From: Flavobacteriaceae bacterium
GTDB taxonomy: Bacteria; Bacteroidota; Bacteroidia; Flavobacteriales; Flavobacteriaceae
Length of the DNA: 51,652 bases
Assembly (NCBI GenBank): GCA_028284745.1
Contig: JANQRC010000012.1
Span: forward strand, 1-51,652
Reading direction: 5' to 3'
A program made the translations under genes and the position numbers. Each line of letters starts with the position of its first letter. Within the stretch, counting starts at the first letter, position 1. Below, in pieces: positions 9,001 through 19,221 of the stretch. The notes beneath the pieces are model-generated. The model was not told the DNA's origin, did not search any database, and saw only the letters and a program-made list of their open reading frames with translations.

Positions 9001-11148
9001 TCACATCCTTTCAGGTACTTCAACACCTAATAAGGCAAAGGCATCAGCGATGACGTCCCCCACTTTTTTAGAGAGTTGAACACGTAATATTTTCTTCTTT
9101 TCATCTTCTTCGCCCAAGATCGTCACAGTCTGGTAGAACGAGTTGAAGACCTTCACAAGGTCATAGGCATAGTTGGCGATCAGGGCCGGACTGTGTTGCT
9201 TTGCCGACTGTTGAATCACTTCCGGGAATTGCTGCAGTTGACGTATCAGTTCCTTTTCCTTTGCATGAAGTCCCTCGACTGTGCTTGGGGTGATGACTTC
9301 GCTGTAACCAAAAGTGGCTTTTCGAACGATTGCCTGGATACGCGCATAGGTGTATTGGATGAAAGGCCCTGTATTCCCTTGAAAGTCTACGGATTCTTTT
9401 GGATCGAAGAGAATACGTTTCTTGGGATCTACCTTCAAGATGAAATATTTCAACGCACCTAGCCCAACTTTGCGGTAGATGGCTTGCTTCTCTTCTTCTG
9501 AATATCCATCAAGCTTGCCTAACTCTTTGGAGATGTCTTCTGCAGTTTGTCGCATTTCTTCGATAAGGTCATCAGCGTCGACTACAGTACCTTCGCGGCT
9601 CTTCATCTTTCCTGAGGGAAGGTCTACCATCCCATAGCTAAGATGAAACAAGTTCTTGGCCCAATCGAAACCAAGCTTCTGTAGAATCAAGAACAACACC
9701 TTGAAATGATAGTCTTGCTCATTGCCTACCGTATACACCATTCCTGAAACATCAGGATGGTCCTTTACCCGTTGAATGGCCGTACCGATGTCTTGCGTCA
9801 TGTAAACGGCGGTGCCATCGCTTCGCAAAACGATCTTCTCATCGAGCCCTTCATCAGTAAGGTCGCACCATACAGAACCATCTTCTTTCTTAAAGAACAC
9901 GCCTTTTTCTAGGCCTTCGGCAATAAACTCTTTCCCCAAGAGATAGGTATCGCTCTCGTAATAATTCTTGTCGAAGTCTACTCCAATTGCTTTGTAAGTG
10001 GCATCAAAGCCCTCATAGACCCAACTGTTCAATTTCTGCCAAAGCTGAATTGTTTTCTTATCGCCCTTCTCCCAGTCTCTAAGCATTTTATATGCATCAT
10101 CAAGAATACCTACCAGCTCTGTAGAATTAGCTTCAACAAAAGATTTTACTTTTTTCAAGTTATTTTCAGAAAGATATTCTTCAACATCCTTATCATCTAT
10201 ATAGGGGCTTTTGGGCAACTCTAACCAATATCCAAAATTTACTATGAAAACATTCCTCAATTTTTCTACTGACTCCAAGGTTCCCCCACTAAAAAGATGA
10301 TCAAGGTTCTTGGAGAACAGTAATTCGTAATTACTGTCATCTTTGTAGACAATGTTTAGGTCACTTTTCTTATAATTTATAAAATCAATGAGCGACTTTT
10401 TGAGCATGTCAAAATATGGCTTTGATTCAGTACCACTGCTCAAAACCTCATTTAAATGAAATCTATTGTCTAAAAATTGCTGATCGATTGCTTCGCTAAC
10501 ATATGCGCGAGCATTTTTGATCACTGTTTGAAGTTGATTCTTGAATTCTTCGTCAAATCTTACATAACAATCCCCAACGAGTTTATCACCCTTCAATTCA
10601 GGCGTTGGCTTCTTTCCTCTTCCAAACCTTTTATAAGCCAACATGGACTTACAGATATGGATCCCTCGGTCGTTGATAATTTGCGTCTTGTAGACCTTAT
10701 GGCCCGCTGCCTTTAGGATCTCTGCCACAGAATACCCTAGCAACACATTTCTAACATGCCCTAGATGCAAAGGCTTGTTGGTGTTTGGCGAAGCATATTC
10801 TACCATGATCGGTGCATCATCACCAAGAACATGACCGAAACGGTCTCTTTGCCGTATCTCGTTGAAGAAATTCAAATAGTAGGTATCACTGATCACTAGG
10901 TTCAAGAATCCTTTCACCACATTGAAGTCACTCACCTCGGTCACATTGGCTTTCAAACGGCTACCCAATGCTTCGCCGATGGCAACTGGATCGCCCTTTA
11001 CCATGCGCAGCATCGGAAAGACCATGACCGTCAGCTCTCCTTCAAACTCCTTGCGTGTCGCTTGGATCTCTACAGATGGTAATTCAACATCATACAATGC
11101 CTTCATGGCATCCTTAACCGCGTTGACCAATGTATGTTTAAGGCTCAT
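9001..11148 (-). CDS. argS: Arginyl-tRNA synthetase with a large internal insertion
   Basis: Class I synthetase charging tRNA-Arg. The N-terminal tRNA-binding domain (about 1-110) is followed by the HIGH motif HLGHVRN (128-134), GDKLVGDCYV, the DGTAVYMTQDIGTA block, a KMSKS-like KMKSREGTVV, and an anticodon-binding DALR-type end (ALLGVEVPERM). At 715 residues it is about 120 longer than the roughly 590 usual in Flavobacteriia. The excess is one block, about residues 205-348 (10105-10536), between DEEF and AYKMLRDWEKGDKK. There the usual protein has a short helical linker of about 30 residues. All catalytic motifs are intact, so the enzyme should work. The block's DNA is visibly richer in A+T than its flanks. 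Confidence 0.96.
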   Translation of the reverse strand: MSLKHTLVNAVKDAMKALYDVELPSVEIQATRKEFEGELTVMVFPMLRMVKGDPVAIGEALGSRLKANVTEVSDFNVVKGFLNLVISDTYYLNFFNEIRQRDRFGHVLGDDAPIMVEYASPNTNKPLHLGHVRNVLLGYSVAEILKAAGHKVYKTQIINDRGIHICKSMLAYKRFGRGKKPTPELKGDKLVGDCYVRFDEEFKNQLQTVIKNARAYVSEAIDQQFLDNRFHLNEVLSSGTESKPYFDMLKKSLIDFINYKKSDLNIVYKDDSNYELLFSKNLDHLFSGGTLESVEKLRNVFIVNFGYWLELPKSPYIDDKDVEEYLSENNLKKVKSFVEANSTELVGILDDAYKMLRDWEKGDKKTIQLWQKLNSWVYEGFDATYKAIGVDFDKNYYESDTYLLGKEFIAEGLEKGVFFKKEDGSVWCDLTDEGLDEKIVLRSDGTAVYMTQDIGTAIQRVKDHPDVSGMVYTVGNEQDYHFKVLFLILQKLGFDWAKNLFHLSYGMVDLPSGKMKSREGTVVDADDLIEEMRQTAEDISKELGKLDGYSEEEKQAIYRKVGLGALKYFILKVDPKKRILFDPKESVDFQGNTGPFIQYTYARIQAIVRKATFGYSEVITPSTVEGLHAKEKELIRQLQQFPEVIQQSAKQHSPALIANYAYDLVKVFNSFYQTVTILGEEDEKKKILRVQLSKKVGDVIADAFALLGVEVPERM
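10105..10536 (-). other. AT-rich insertion segment within argS
   Basis: Codes for about residues 205-348 of ArgS. It is rich in Lys, Asn, Ile, Leu, Asp and Tyr (for example INYKKSDLNIVYKDDSNY, KNLDHLFSGG, DVEEYLSENNLKKVKS) and reads as a mixed helical domain. I recognise no motif. There is no Cys/Ser start or His-Asn end that would suggest an intein, and the frame is open throughout. Boundaries are by eye against the usual flavobacterial ArgS and may be off by about ten residues. Confidence 0.65.
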
Positions 11149-11532
11149 CTGGCTTGTTTTTTTGAAGCGTCAAAGGTACGGATATTTCAAATCTTTTGAA
11201 GCGACTCGACACTTCACATTTTGTAACTTTATAATGTGTTATTGAATGTATCATACAAAGACCCTGAGGTCAAAAGAACCATAGATAATGCTGTAGGCAA
11301 GCCTTTCACGCTGAAGGAGCGTTTCGAGTGTGAAATCACAAGATCCATGAACTCAATAGTAGAAAAATAACAACTTGTGAATAAAGCGAAGCGGTTCCAT
11401 CTTTGATGAATTTTGGAATAGCTTCATGTGCAAACAATTTCGAAATTTCAAACAGTTGTGATCACTCGAAATGACGATCAATTTCCAAAACCCACAAAAA
11501 ATCACGAATTTTAAGGGAACAACCATACGATC
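11149..11532. other. 384-bp intergenic region: argS promoter and a possible relic inverted-repeat element
   Basis: No open frame is convincing. On the minus strand TACCTTTG (11171-11178) fits the argS -7 element. The 9-mer TTTCGAGTG occurs at 11322-11330 and again inverted (CACTCGAAA) at 11463-11471, enclosing about 130 bp. A 12-bp palindrome AATTTCGAAATT lies inside at 11436-11447. This looks like a decayed REP-like or MITE-like element between divergent argS and the CpeT-like gene. No clear promoter for the plus-strand gene was found. Confidence 0.4.
11171..11178 (-). promoter_or_regulatory. Putative -7 promoter element of argS
   Basis: Minus-strand TACCTTTG, exact TAnnTTTG, 23 bp upstream of the argS ATG. 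No -33 element at the standard spacing. Confidence 0.5.
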
Positions 11533-12153
11533 ATGAAAAAGATATTCCTATTACTTACATTCATTGCCGTTGCTTGCAAGAGCGAGCCAAAAAATGAATC
11601 CCCTATAGAAGAGAAAATGCTGCAAGAACTGTTTGCCATGATGCATGGTTCATTCAACTCAGAAGCACAAGCCAAGGCAGACACCACCTACCATAATATC
11701 TCATTGCACATGTATCCTATATGGAAGGAACAAGGGAAATGGCTTTATGTCGAACAAGCCCTCAATGCCATGCAAGACAGACCTTATAGGCAGCGTGTGT
11801 ACGAAGTAAAGCGAACAAGCGACTCTACCATTGCAAGCTACGTATATACTTTACCCAACGATTCGTTATGGGTTGGCAAATGGAAAACCCCAGAAGCTTT
11901 TAACGCATTGAAAAAAGAAGACCTCGATCTACGCAATGGCTGTGAAGTGATACTGGTGAAAAAGGGAGAAAGTTTCGAAGGAAAGACGGGCAATATGAGT
12001 TGCGAAAGTAGTCTACGAGGTGCTAGCTATGCCACTTCGACAGTAAGTGTCTGCAAAGACAAGATAGAGTCTTGGGACCGTGGCTTTGATGCCGAGGGTC
12101 ATCAAGTATGGGGTGCTGAAAAAGGAGGCTACGTCTTCGACAAGCTTAATTGA
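11533..12153 (+). CDS. CpeT/CpcT-family (DUF1001) lipoprotein
   Basis: Residues 1-14 are a lipoprotein signal with Cys15 (FIAVAC). The mature protein matches the CpeT/CpcT chromophore-lyase family: the block MMHGSFNSEAQAKAD (about 36-50) and, further on, Y.NISLHMYPIW, WLYVEQALNAM, RPYRQRVYEV and a late SSLRGASYA. In cyanobacteria this calycin-like fold attaches bilins to phycobiliproteins. No bilin pathway or phycobiliprotein is visible here, so the role is unknown; lipid-like or tetrapyrrole ligand binding is possible by fold analogy only. Its stop TGA overlaps the TTG start of the following BCCT transporter by 4 bp, pointing to translational coupling. Family call is confident, function is not. 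Confidence 0.83.
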   Translation: MKKIFLLLTFIAVACKSEPKNESPIEEKMLQELFAMMHGSFNSEAQAKADTTYHNISLHMYPIWKEQGKWLYVEQALNAMQDRPYRQRVYEVKRTSDSTIASYVYTLPNDSLWVGKWKTPEAFNALKKEDLDLRNGCEVILVKKGESFEGKTGNMSCESSLRGASYATSTVSVCKDKIESWDRGFDAEGHQVWGAEKGGYVFDKLN

Positions 12154-13658
12154 GGTCATACATTTTGAAATTCTCCACTTCATTCCGCGACCATCCATTG
12201 CTGTGTATCTCATTTGGGTTTTTGTTACTATTCTCATCCTTTGTACTCTTCAATACTGAAGGGTTCTACAATACTATTGAAGTTGCTTCCATATGGGTAC
12301 GCACATGGTTTGGTCCTTTCTATCTTTACCTAGGTCTGTTCTGTATTATCTTCATTCTAGGAGTGGCTATTTCGCCTTTGGGAAAACAAAGGCTGGGCGG
12401 AAACAGTGCTACCCCTGAATTCTCCCGATGGGCCTGGATCGCCATGCTGTACAGTGCCGGTATGGGAGCAGGCATCCTACTTCGCGCAGTACAAGAACCC
12501 GTGTATATGCAACAGCATCCACCCATTAGCACAGAGGCCACTAGTGAAATTCTGGCACTTCAATACACCTTCTATCAATGGGGATTCACAGCTTGGGCTT
12601 TCTACGGATTGTTTGCCGTGGTCATCGGTTATTACCTTTATGATCTGAACAGGCCTGTATTGACCAGTGAAGCTCTTGGTGGATTCACACAAAATCTCTG
12701 GGTAAGAGGTTTGGTAGATGTGCTCACCATCATCACTACGGTATTCGGGCTTATGGGCGCCATCGGTTTAGGTACCACACAGATCACGGGTGGTCTAAGC
12801 CATGTTTTTGAGACCAACTTCGGAATTTCCTCTATCTTATTTTTGGTATTATTGATTGTTTTACTAGCCTTTATCTCTGTATGGCGAGGCATGCACAAAG
12901 GCATCAAGTTACTTTCTACACTAAATATCACACTCACGCTAGCCATTTTATTATTTGTAGTCACGCAGAGCGATCTGCCACTGGTGTTAAAACAATTTGG
13001 ATTGGCATGCTATTATTACGTAAGAGAACTTTTTCAGTTGAGCTTAGCCTTGGGCAACCACGATCCTGGCGAAGCTTTTCTGACCGATTGGACGTATTAC
13101 TACTGGGCGTTTTGGATTGCCTGGGCACCGTTCACGGGTATCTTTATCGCACGCATTAGTCGCGGACGAAGCTTTCGTGAACTGCTATTTGGTGTGCTGT
13201 TGATTCCCTCATTAGGCACTTTTATATGGTTTGCTGTGTTTGGCACACACGCCATGGAACTTATAGAAAGCTGGGGCAGCTATAACAATGAGTTTGGAAA
13301 TGTCTTCTCTTCCATTTTTATATTCTTTGAGCAATTACCACTACCTGAAGTAACAAACACACTGACCATCTTCTTACTGATCAGTTTTCTGGTGACTTCT
13401 GTAGACTCTGCTGTGTTTGTATTAAGTATGTTCACAGACAAAGGAAACGTTCAACCTAAAAAACAGCACCGTTTGATCTGGAGTGCAGGCATCGCCTTGT
13501 TCAGTGTTGTCCTGGTCTTATTAGGTAATGTAAAACCTGAGACTAATGTTTTGGTTGCTTTGCAAAAACTCCTGATCATCACTTCACTTCCTTTTGCATT
13601 GCTCATGTGTGTGATCGCAATTGGATTTTTGCGGGCAAGCCGCAAAAATGGTCAATGA
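12150..13658 (+). CDS. BCCT-family betaine/carnitine/choline-type transporter
   Basis: Inner-membrane carrier with about 12 TM helices over 502 residues. The glycine-rich TM3 motif reads GMGAGILL (104-111), close to the GMGIG of sodium-coupled BetP. The family signature runs through WTYYYWAFWIAWAPF (314-328) and FIARISRGR (332-340), including the aromatic substrate-box positions. The expected substrate is a quaternary ammonium compound such as glycine betaine, probably driven by sodium; the exact substrate cannot be read from sequence. The N- and C-terminal tails are short, so the long osmosensing C-terminal extension of BetP is absent. The start is a TTG overlapping the upstream stop (TTGA); another in-frame TTG lies five codons on. 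Convergent with katG. Confidence 0.9.
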   Translation: MRSYILKFSTSFRDHPLLCISFGFLLLFSSFVLFNTEGFYNTIEVASIWVRTWFGPFYLYLGLFCIIFILGVAISPLGKQRLGGNSATPEFSRWAWIAMLYSAGMGAGILLRAVQEPVYMQQHPPISTEATSEILALQYTFYQWGFTAWAFYGLFAVVIGYYLYDLNRPVLTSEALGGFTQNLWVRGLVDVLTIITTVFGLMGAIGLGTTQITGGLSHVFETNFGISSILFLVLLIVLLAFISVWRGMHKGIKLLSTLNITLTLAILLFVVTQSDLPLVLKQFGLACYYYVRELFQLSLALGNHDPGEAFLTDWTYYYWAFWIAWAPFTGIFIARISRGRSFRELLFGVLLIPSLGTFIWFAVFGTHAMELIESWGSYNNEFGNVFSSIFIFFEQLPLPEVTNTLTIFLLISFLVTSVDSAVFVLSMFTDKGNVQPKKQHRLIWSAGIALFSVVLVLLGNVKPETNVLVALQKLLIITSLPFALLMCVIAIGFLRASRKNGQ

Positions 13659-13742
13659 GCACGATCATTCCTTTTTTTGATGTATCGAGTATCATATATT
13701 TTGAATACTAATAAAGAAGCATTATTTTCTTTTTCAATATAT

Positions 13743-15977
<2,235 letters not shown>

Positions 15978-16082
15978 TTAATGTGAATATTTGGTTCACC
16001 ATAAAATTACGACAATATCTAGTGGATCGCCAGTGTAATAATCTCTTATTCCTATTTTTAAATTGGCTGTATTTATGATGCG

Positions 16083-16094
16083 TGATCATGATCA
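16083..16094. promoter_or_regulatory. 12-bp perfect palindrome upstream of katG
   Basis: TGATCATGATCA, two overlapping TGATCA units, lies 118 bp before the katG start and 105 bp beyond the glgC stop. A dimeric regulator could bind it, but nothing else supports a role. Confidence 0.25.
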
Positions 16095-16199
16095 TGTCTC
16101 GCATTACTATCGTTGTAAGGTCAGCCCCTTAGTACTTCAACGATGCATCGTTTCTAAATAAATTGTTAGGAGTAATTCGGAAAATATCATGGGCACTGA

Positions 16200-17468
16200 T
16201 CAACCAATGGCAAATCCCTTTGGGATCACAGCACCTTTCTTTATGACCACGATTCCATCCTTGATAAAATATTCATGCGTCTCGGTGTCTTCGAGATGAT
16301 GCCCGCCGTTGATACGAACGTCGTCAGCTATGCGACAGTTCTTATCCAAAATGGCATTCTTGATGAAACAGCGCTCACCGATACCCATCAAGTTATGGAT
16401 CTTATGGGTTTCTATCGCGTCGAGGGTCTCGTAATAATCATTCCCCATCATATAGGTGTTGATCACCGTAGACTCTTTGCCGATTCTTGAACGAATACCA
16501 ATGACCGAACGTTCTATCTTGGCAGCATGAATGATACAGCCTTCGGCTACTACGGCCTTATCCAAAAGCGTACCCGATACTTTAGAGGTGGGCAGCATTC
16601 TTGCCCGTGTGTAGATACGTTTGCCTAAGTCGTATAAATTGAACTGCGGAATATTGTCTGTAAGCGCCAAATTGGCCTCAAAGAAGGAGTCTATGTTACC
16701 AATGTCTGTCCAATACCCTTCAAACTGGAAACTTACCGTCTTGTGCTTCTCTATGGACTGTGGAATGATCTCTTTCCCAAAATCGTTGGTATCTGTATCT
16801 TTCAGCAATGTTACCAACAGATCTCTATTGAAGATATAGATGCCCATCGAGGCTAGGTAGTTTCTTCCTGCTGCCTTCATGTCGTCACTCACTTCGGATG
16901 TCCAGTCTGGCAGAAGTTCGGAAGCTGGTTTTTCGATGAACGAAGTGATCACATTCTCTTCGTTGGTCTTCAAAATACCGAATGAGGTAGCTTCTTTGGC
17001 ATTCACGGGTTGGGTGGCGATCGATATTTCTGCCCCCGATGCAACATGCTTATCGACCATATCATTAAGATCCATCTGATACAATTGATCTCCCGAGAGG
17101 ATCAAGGCATATTCAAAATCGTGGTTCAAAAAATGATGCATGCTTTGCCTGACAGCGTCTGCCGTACCTTGGAACCATTCGGCACTTGCCATGGTTTGCT
17201 CGGCAGCCAATACATCTACAAAGGCAGAGCTAAAAAAGCTAAAATGATAGGTGTTCTTGATGTGCCTGTTCAATGATGCAGAATTGAATTGTGTGAGCAC
17301 GTACATACGCTTGATGCTCGAGTTGATACAATTAGAGATGGGGATGTCTACCAATCTATACTTTCCTGCGATGGGTACCGCTGGTTTTGATCGTTGTGCT
17401 GTTAAAGGGTACAAACGTGACCCTTGCCCACCACCTAAAATAATTGATAATACCTTATCGTTGACCAT
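16200..17468 (-). CDS. glgC: Glucose-1-phosphate adenylyltransferase (ADP-glucose pyrophosphorylase)
   Basis: Makes ADP-glucose from glucose 1-phosphate and ATP, the committed step of glycogen-type glucan synthesis. The N-terminal nucleotidyltransferase domain opens with IILGGGQGSRLYPLTAQRSK and continues with KYRLVDIPISNCINS. The C-terminal half is a left-handed beta-helix with hexapeptide-like repeats (about 300-410, e.g. RMLPTSKVSG, NAILDKNCRIADDVRI). Length 422 matches the plant/cyanobacterial-like bacterial form. It lies 5 bp downstream of the glycosyltransferase glgA, so the two are surely one operon. No branching enzyme, phosphorylase or debranching gene is adjacent. Confidence 0.97.
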   Translation of the reverse strand: MVNDKVLSIILGGGQGSRLYPLTAQRSKPAVPIAGKYRLVDIPISNCINSSIKRMYVLTQFNSASLNRHIKNTYHFSFFSSAFVDVLAAEQTMASAEWFQGTADAVRQSMHHFLNHDFEYALILSGDQLYQMDLNDMVDKHVASGAEISIATQPVNAKEATSFGILKTNEENVITSFIEKPASELLPDWTSEVSDDMKAAGRNYLASMGIYIFNRDLLVTLLKDTDTNDFGKEIIPQSIEKHKTVSFQFEGYWTDIGNIDSFFEANLALTDNIPQFNLYDLGKRIYTRARMLPTSKVSGTLLDKAVVAEGCIIHAAKIERSVIGIRSRIGKESTVINTYMMGNDYYETLDAIETHKIHNLMGIGERCFIKNAILDKNCRIADDVRINGGHHLEDTETHEYFIKDGIVVIKKGAVIPKGFAIG

Positions 17469-17473
17469 GGCTT

Positions 17474-18679
17474 CTATATTAACGACCTGTATAATGTTTC
17501 CGTCTGCTTTGCAATCGACTTCCAGTCAAAGTGCTCTTCTACACGTTGACGCCCTTTCTTGGCCATTGATTGCCTGAGTGCATCATCGCGTATCAACTTG
17601 TTGATCCCGGCTGCCAGATCTTTCGCAAAAACATCTGGGTCCATAGGTTCGAAGGGTGCCGTATCCTGTTGATCGACCGGTACAAGCAGACCTGTCTCTC
17701 CATGTACCACTACTTCTTTGATACCACCAACGGCACTCGCCACTACAGCTGTTTCACAAGCCATGGCCTCTATATTTATGATACCGAAGGGTTCGTAGAT
17801 AGAAGGGCAGCAAAAAACATCGGCATGCGAGTACAGTTGAATCGCGTCTTCCTTTGGCAGCATCTCAGAGATCCATGTGATGTTGTCCCTATTCTTGCCC
17901 GCTTCTTGAATACTTGCTTCCATCTCTTTAGCGATCCCAGGAGTATCTGGTGCGCCTGCACACAGTACTATCTGTACTTCTTCGTCAATATGTTTGATGG
18001 CATTCACCAAATGTATGATGCCTTTCTGACGTGTGATACGACCGACAAACAACACATAAGGCTTCGCCCGATCGATGCCATATCTATCCAATGTTGAGTG
18101 TGTCTCGGTAACAGCGTACTGGTCTAGGTCTATCCCGTTGTAAATGACCCATATCTTTTCCTCAGTAACATTGAAATGTTTTAATACATCTTGTTTTGTC
18201 TCTTCTGAAACTGCGATAACGGCATCGGCCATCTCAATGGCTGTCTTCTCTATCCATGAGGAAGCTTCGTAGCCTCCGCCCAACTGCTCACGTTTCCATG
18301 GGCGAAGTGGCTCTAATGAGTGTGTGGTGACCACCAGTGGTGTACCGTAACTCAATTTAGACAGGATTCCGGCGAACTGCGCATACCAGGTATGGCAATG
18401 CACTACGTCGGCCACTACCTTGTCTGCATTCATATGCACACAGGTGCTCAATGTCTTGAAAACTGTCTTTAGCTGGGTGTCTGCGTTGGCAAGCAATGTA
18501 TTTTCAAAAGGAAAACCTTTTACCGAGGGCTGGGCATCAGGCTGATCTTGGTCACCGAAACTCCGTACTTCGACTTGTATCGATCTTGAAAGTTCTGCGG
18601 CTAGATATTCTACATGAACACCTGCGCCTCCGTACACGTAAGGGGGATATTCTCGAGTATAGAAAAGTACTTTCATCAA
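17474..18679 (-). CDS. glgA: ADP-glucose glycosyltransferase, GT4-type glycogen synthase (GlgA/GlgM-like)
   Basis: A GT-B transferase of 401 residues. The acceptor-side N-terminus has REYPPYVYGGAGVHVEYLA, the donor-side domain has LFVGRITRQKGI, and the catalytic EX7E motif is EPFGIINIE followed by AMACET. This is the short actinobacterial-type GlgA rather than the roughly 480-residue GT5 enzyme of E. coli. In mycobacteria the related enzyme mainly makes maltose 1-phosphate (GlgM). The direct operon with glgC (5-bp gap) says the donor is ADP-glucose. Whether the acceptor is glucan or glucose 1-phosphate cannot be told from sequence. The second of two Met codons could also be the start. Confidence 0.88.
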   Translation of the reverse strand: MMKVLFYTREYPPYVYGGAGVHVEYLAAELSRSIQVEVRSFGDQDQPDAQPSVKGFPFENTLLANADTQLKTVFKTLSTCVHMNADKVVADVVHCHTWYAQFAGILSKLSYGTPLVVTTHSLEPLRPWKREQLGGGYEASSWIEKTAIEMADAVIAVSEETKQDVLKHFNVTEEKIWVIYNGIDLDQYAVTETHSTLDRYGIDRAKPYVLFVGRITRQKGIIHLVNAIKHIDEEVQIVLCAGAPDTPGIAKEMEASIQEAGKNRDNITWISEMLPKEDAIQLYSHADVFCCPSIYEPFGIINIEAMACETAVVASAVGGIKEVVVHGETGLLVPVDQQDTAPFEPMDPDVFAKDLAAGINKLIRDDALRQSMAKKGRQRVEEHFDWKSIAKQTETLYRSLI

Positions 18680-18795
18680 TAGTATTTATATACTAGGTAA
18701 ATGTACTAGATCATTTCATACCCATTCATACCTTACCATTACATTTTTGTTATGCAATGGTCATGATCTTACAAGTCTTTTTTATCGATGTCTTA

Positions 18796-19209
18796 CTATT
18801 TGAAGGTGAGGTCGTAGAGTGTCTGGTTTTCTAGAATAGCTAACGCACTATCGCGTACCTGCACCATCAGCTTGTTCAATGAGCAGGTTTCCTCGCTGAT
18901 GCAGTCGTCACATTTTTCGTAGAAGTTAAGGCTTACACAAGGTAGCATCGCAATAGGTCCTTCGAGTACTCGTATCAAAGATGCCAGAGTGACCTCCTTG
19001 GGGTCTTTTATCAGATAATATCCTCCCCCTTTACCTTTCTTAGAGCCTAGAAAGCCTGTGTTCTTAAGTAACAGTAGTATGGTCTCCAAAAATTTCTTGG
19101 AGATGTTCTCTTGTGTAGCGATCTCCGAGATCAGCACGGGGCTATCTGATTGCTTGCGAGCAATGTAGGTCAATGCTTTTAGGCCATATTTTGTCTTTTT
19201 GGAAAGCAT
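18796..19209 (-). CDS. Rrf2-family transcriptional regulator with four cysteines
   Basis: A 137-residue winged-helix regulator. The HTH lies at about 26-50 (LISEIATQENISKKFLETIL) and the wing is the glycine-rich KKGKGGGYYL (58-67). Cysteines at 91, 100, 103 and 109 fit iron-sulfur cluster ligation as in IscR/NsrR-type members, although the spacing is not identical to either. By family this would sense Fe-S state, nitric oxide or redox. It lies 12 bp behind the CtlX gene on the same strand, so it is probably co-transcribed and may regulate that operon. Its target site was not identified. Confidence 0.9.
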   Translation of the reverse strand: MLSKKTKYGLKALTYIARKQSDSPVLISEIATQENISKKFLETILLLLKNTGFLGSKKGKGGGYYLIKDPKEVTLASLIRVLEGPIAMLPCVSLNFYEKCDDCISEETCSLNKLMVQVRDSALAILENQTLYDLTFK

Positions 19210-19221
19210 CGCTCTAAGGTA

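Noticed and set aside
10105..10536. Intein within argS
   Set aside because: No Cys/Ser first residue, no His-Asn end and no homing-endonuclease motif. The segment also replaces a linker rather than interrupting a conserved catalytic motif.
13659..13742. Terminator between the BCCT gene and katG
   Set aside because: Only a weak AGTAT/ATACT dyad with a long loop is present, not enough to call.
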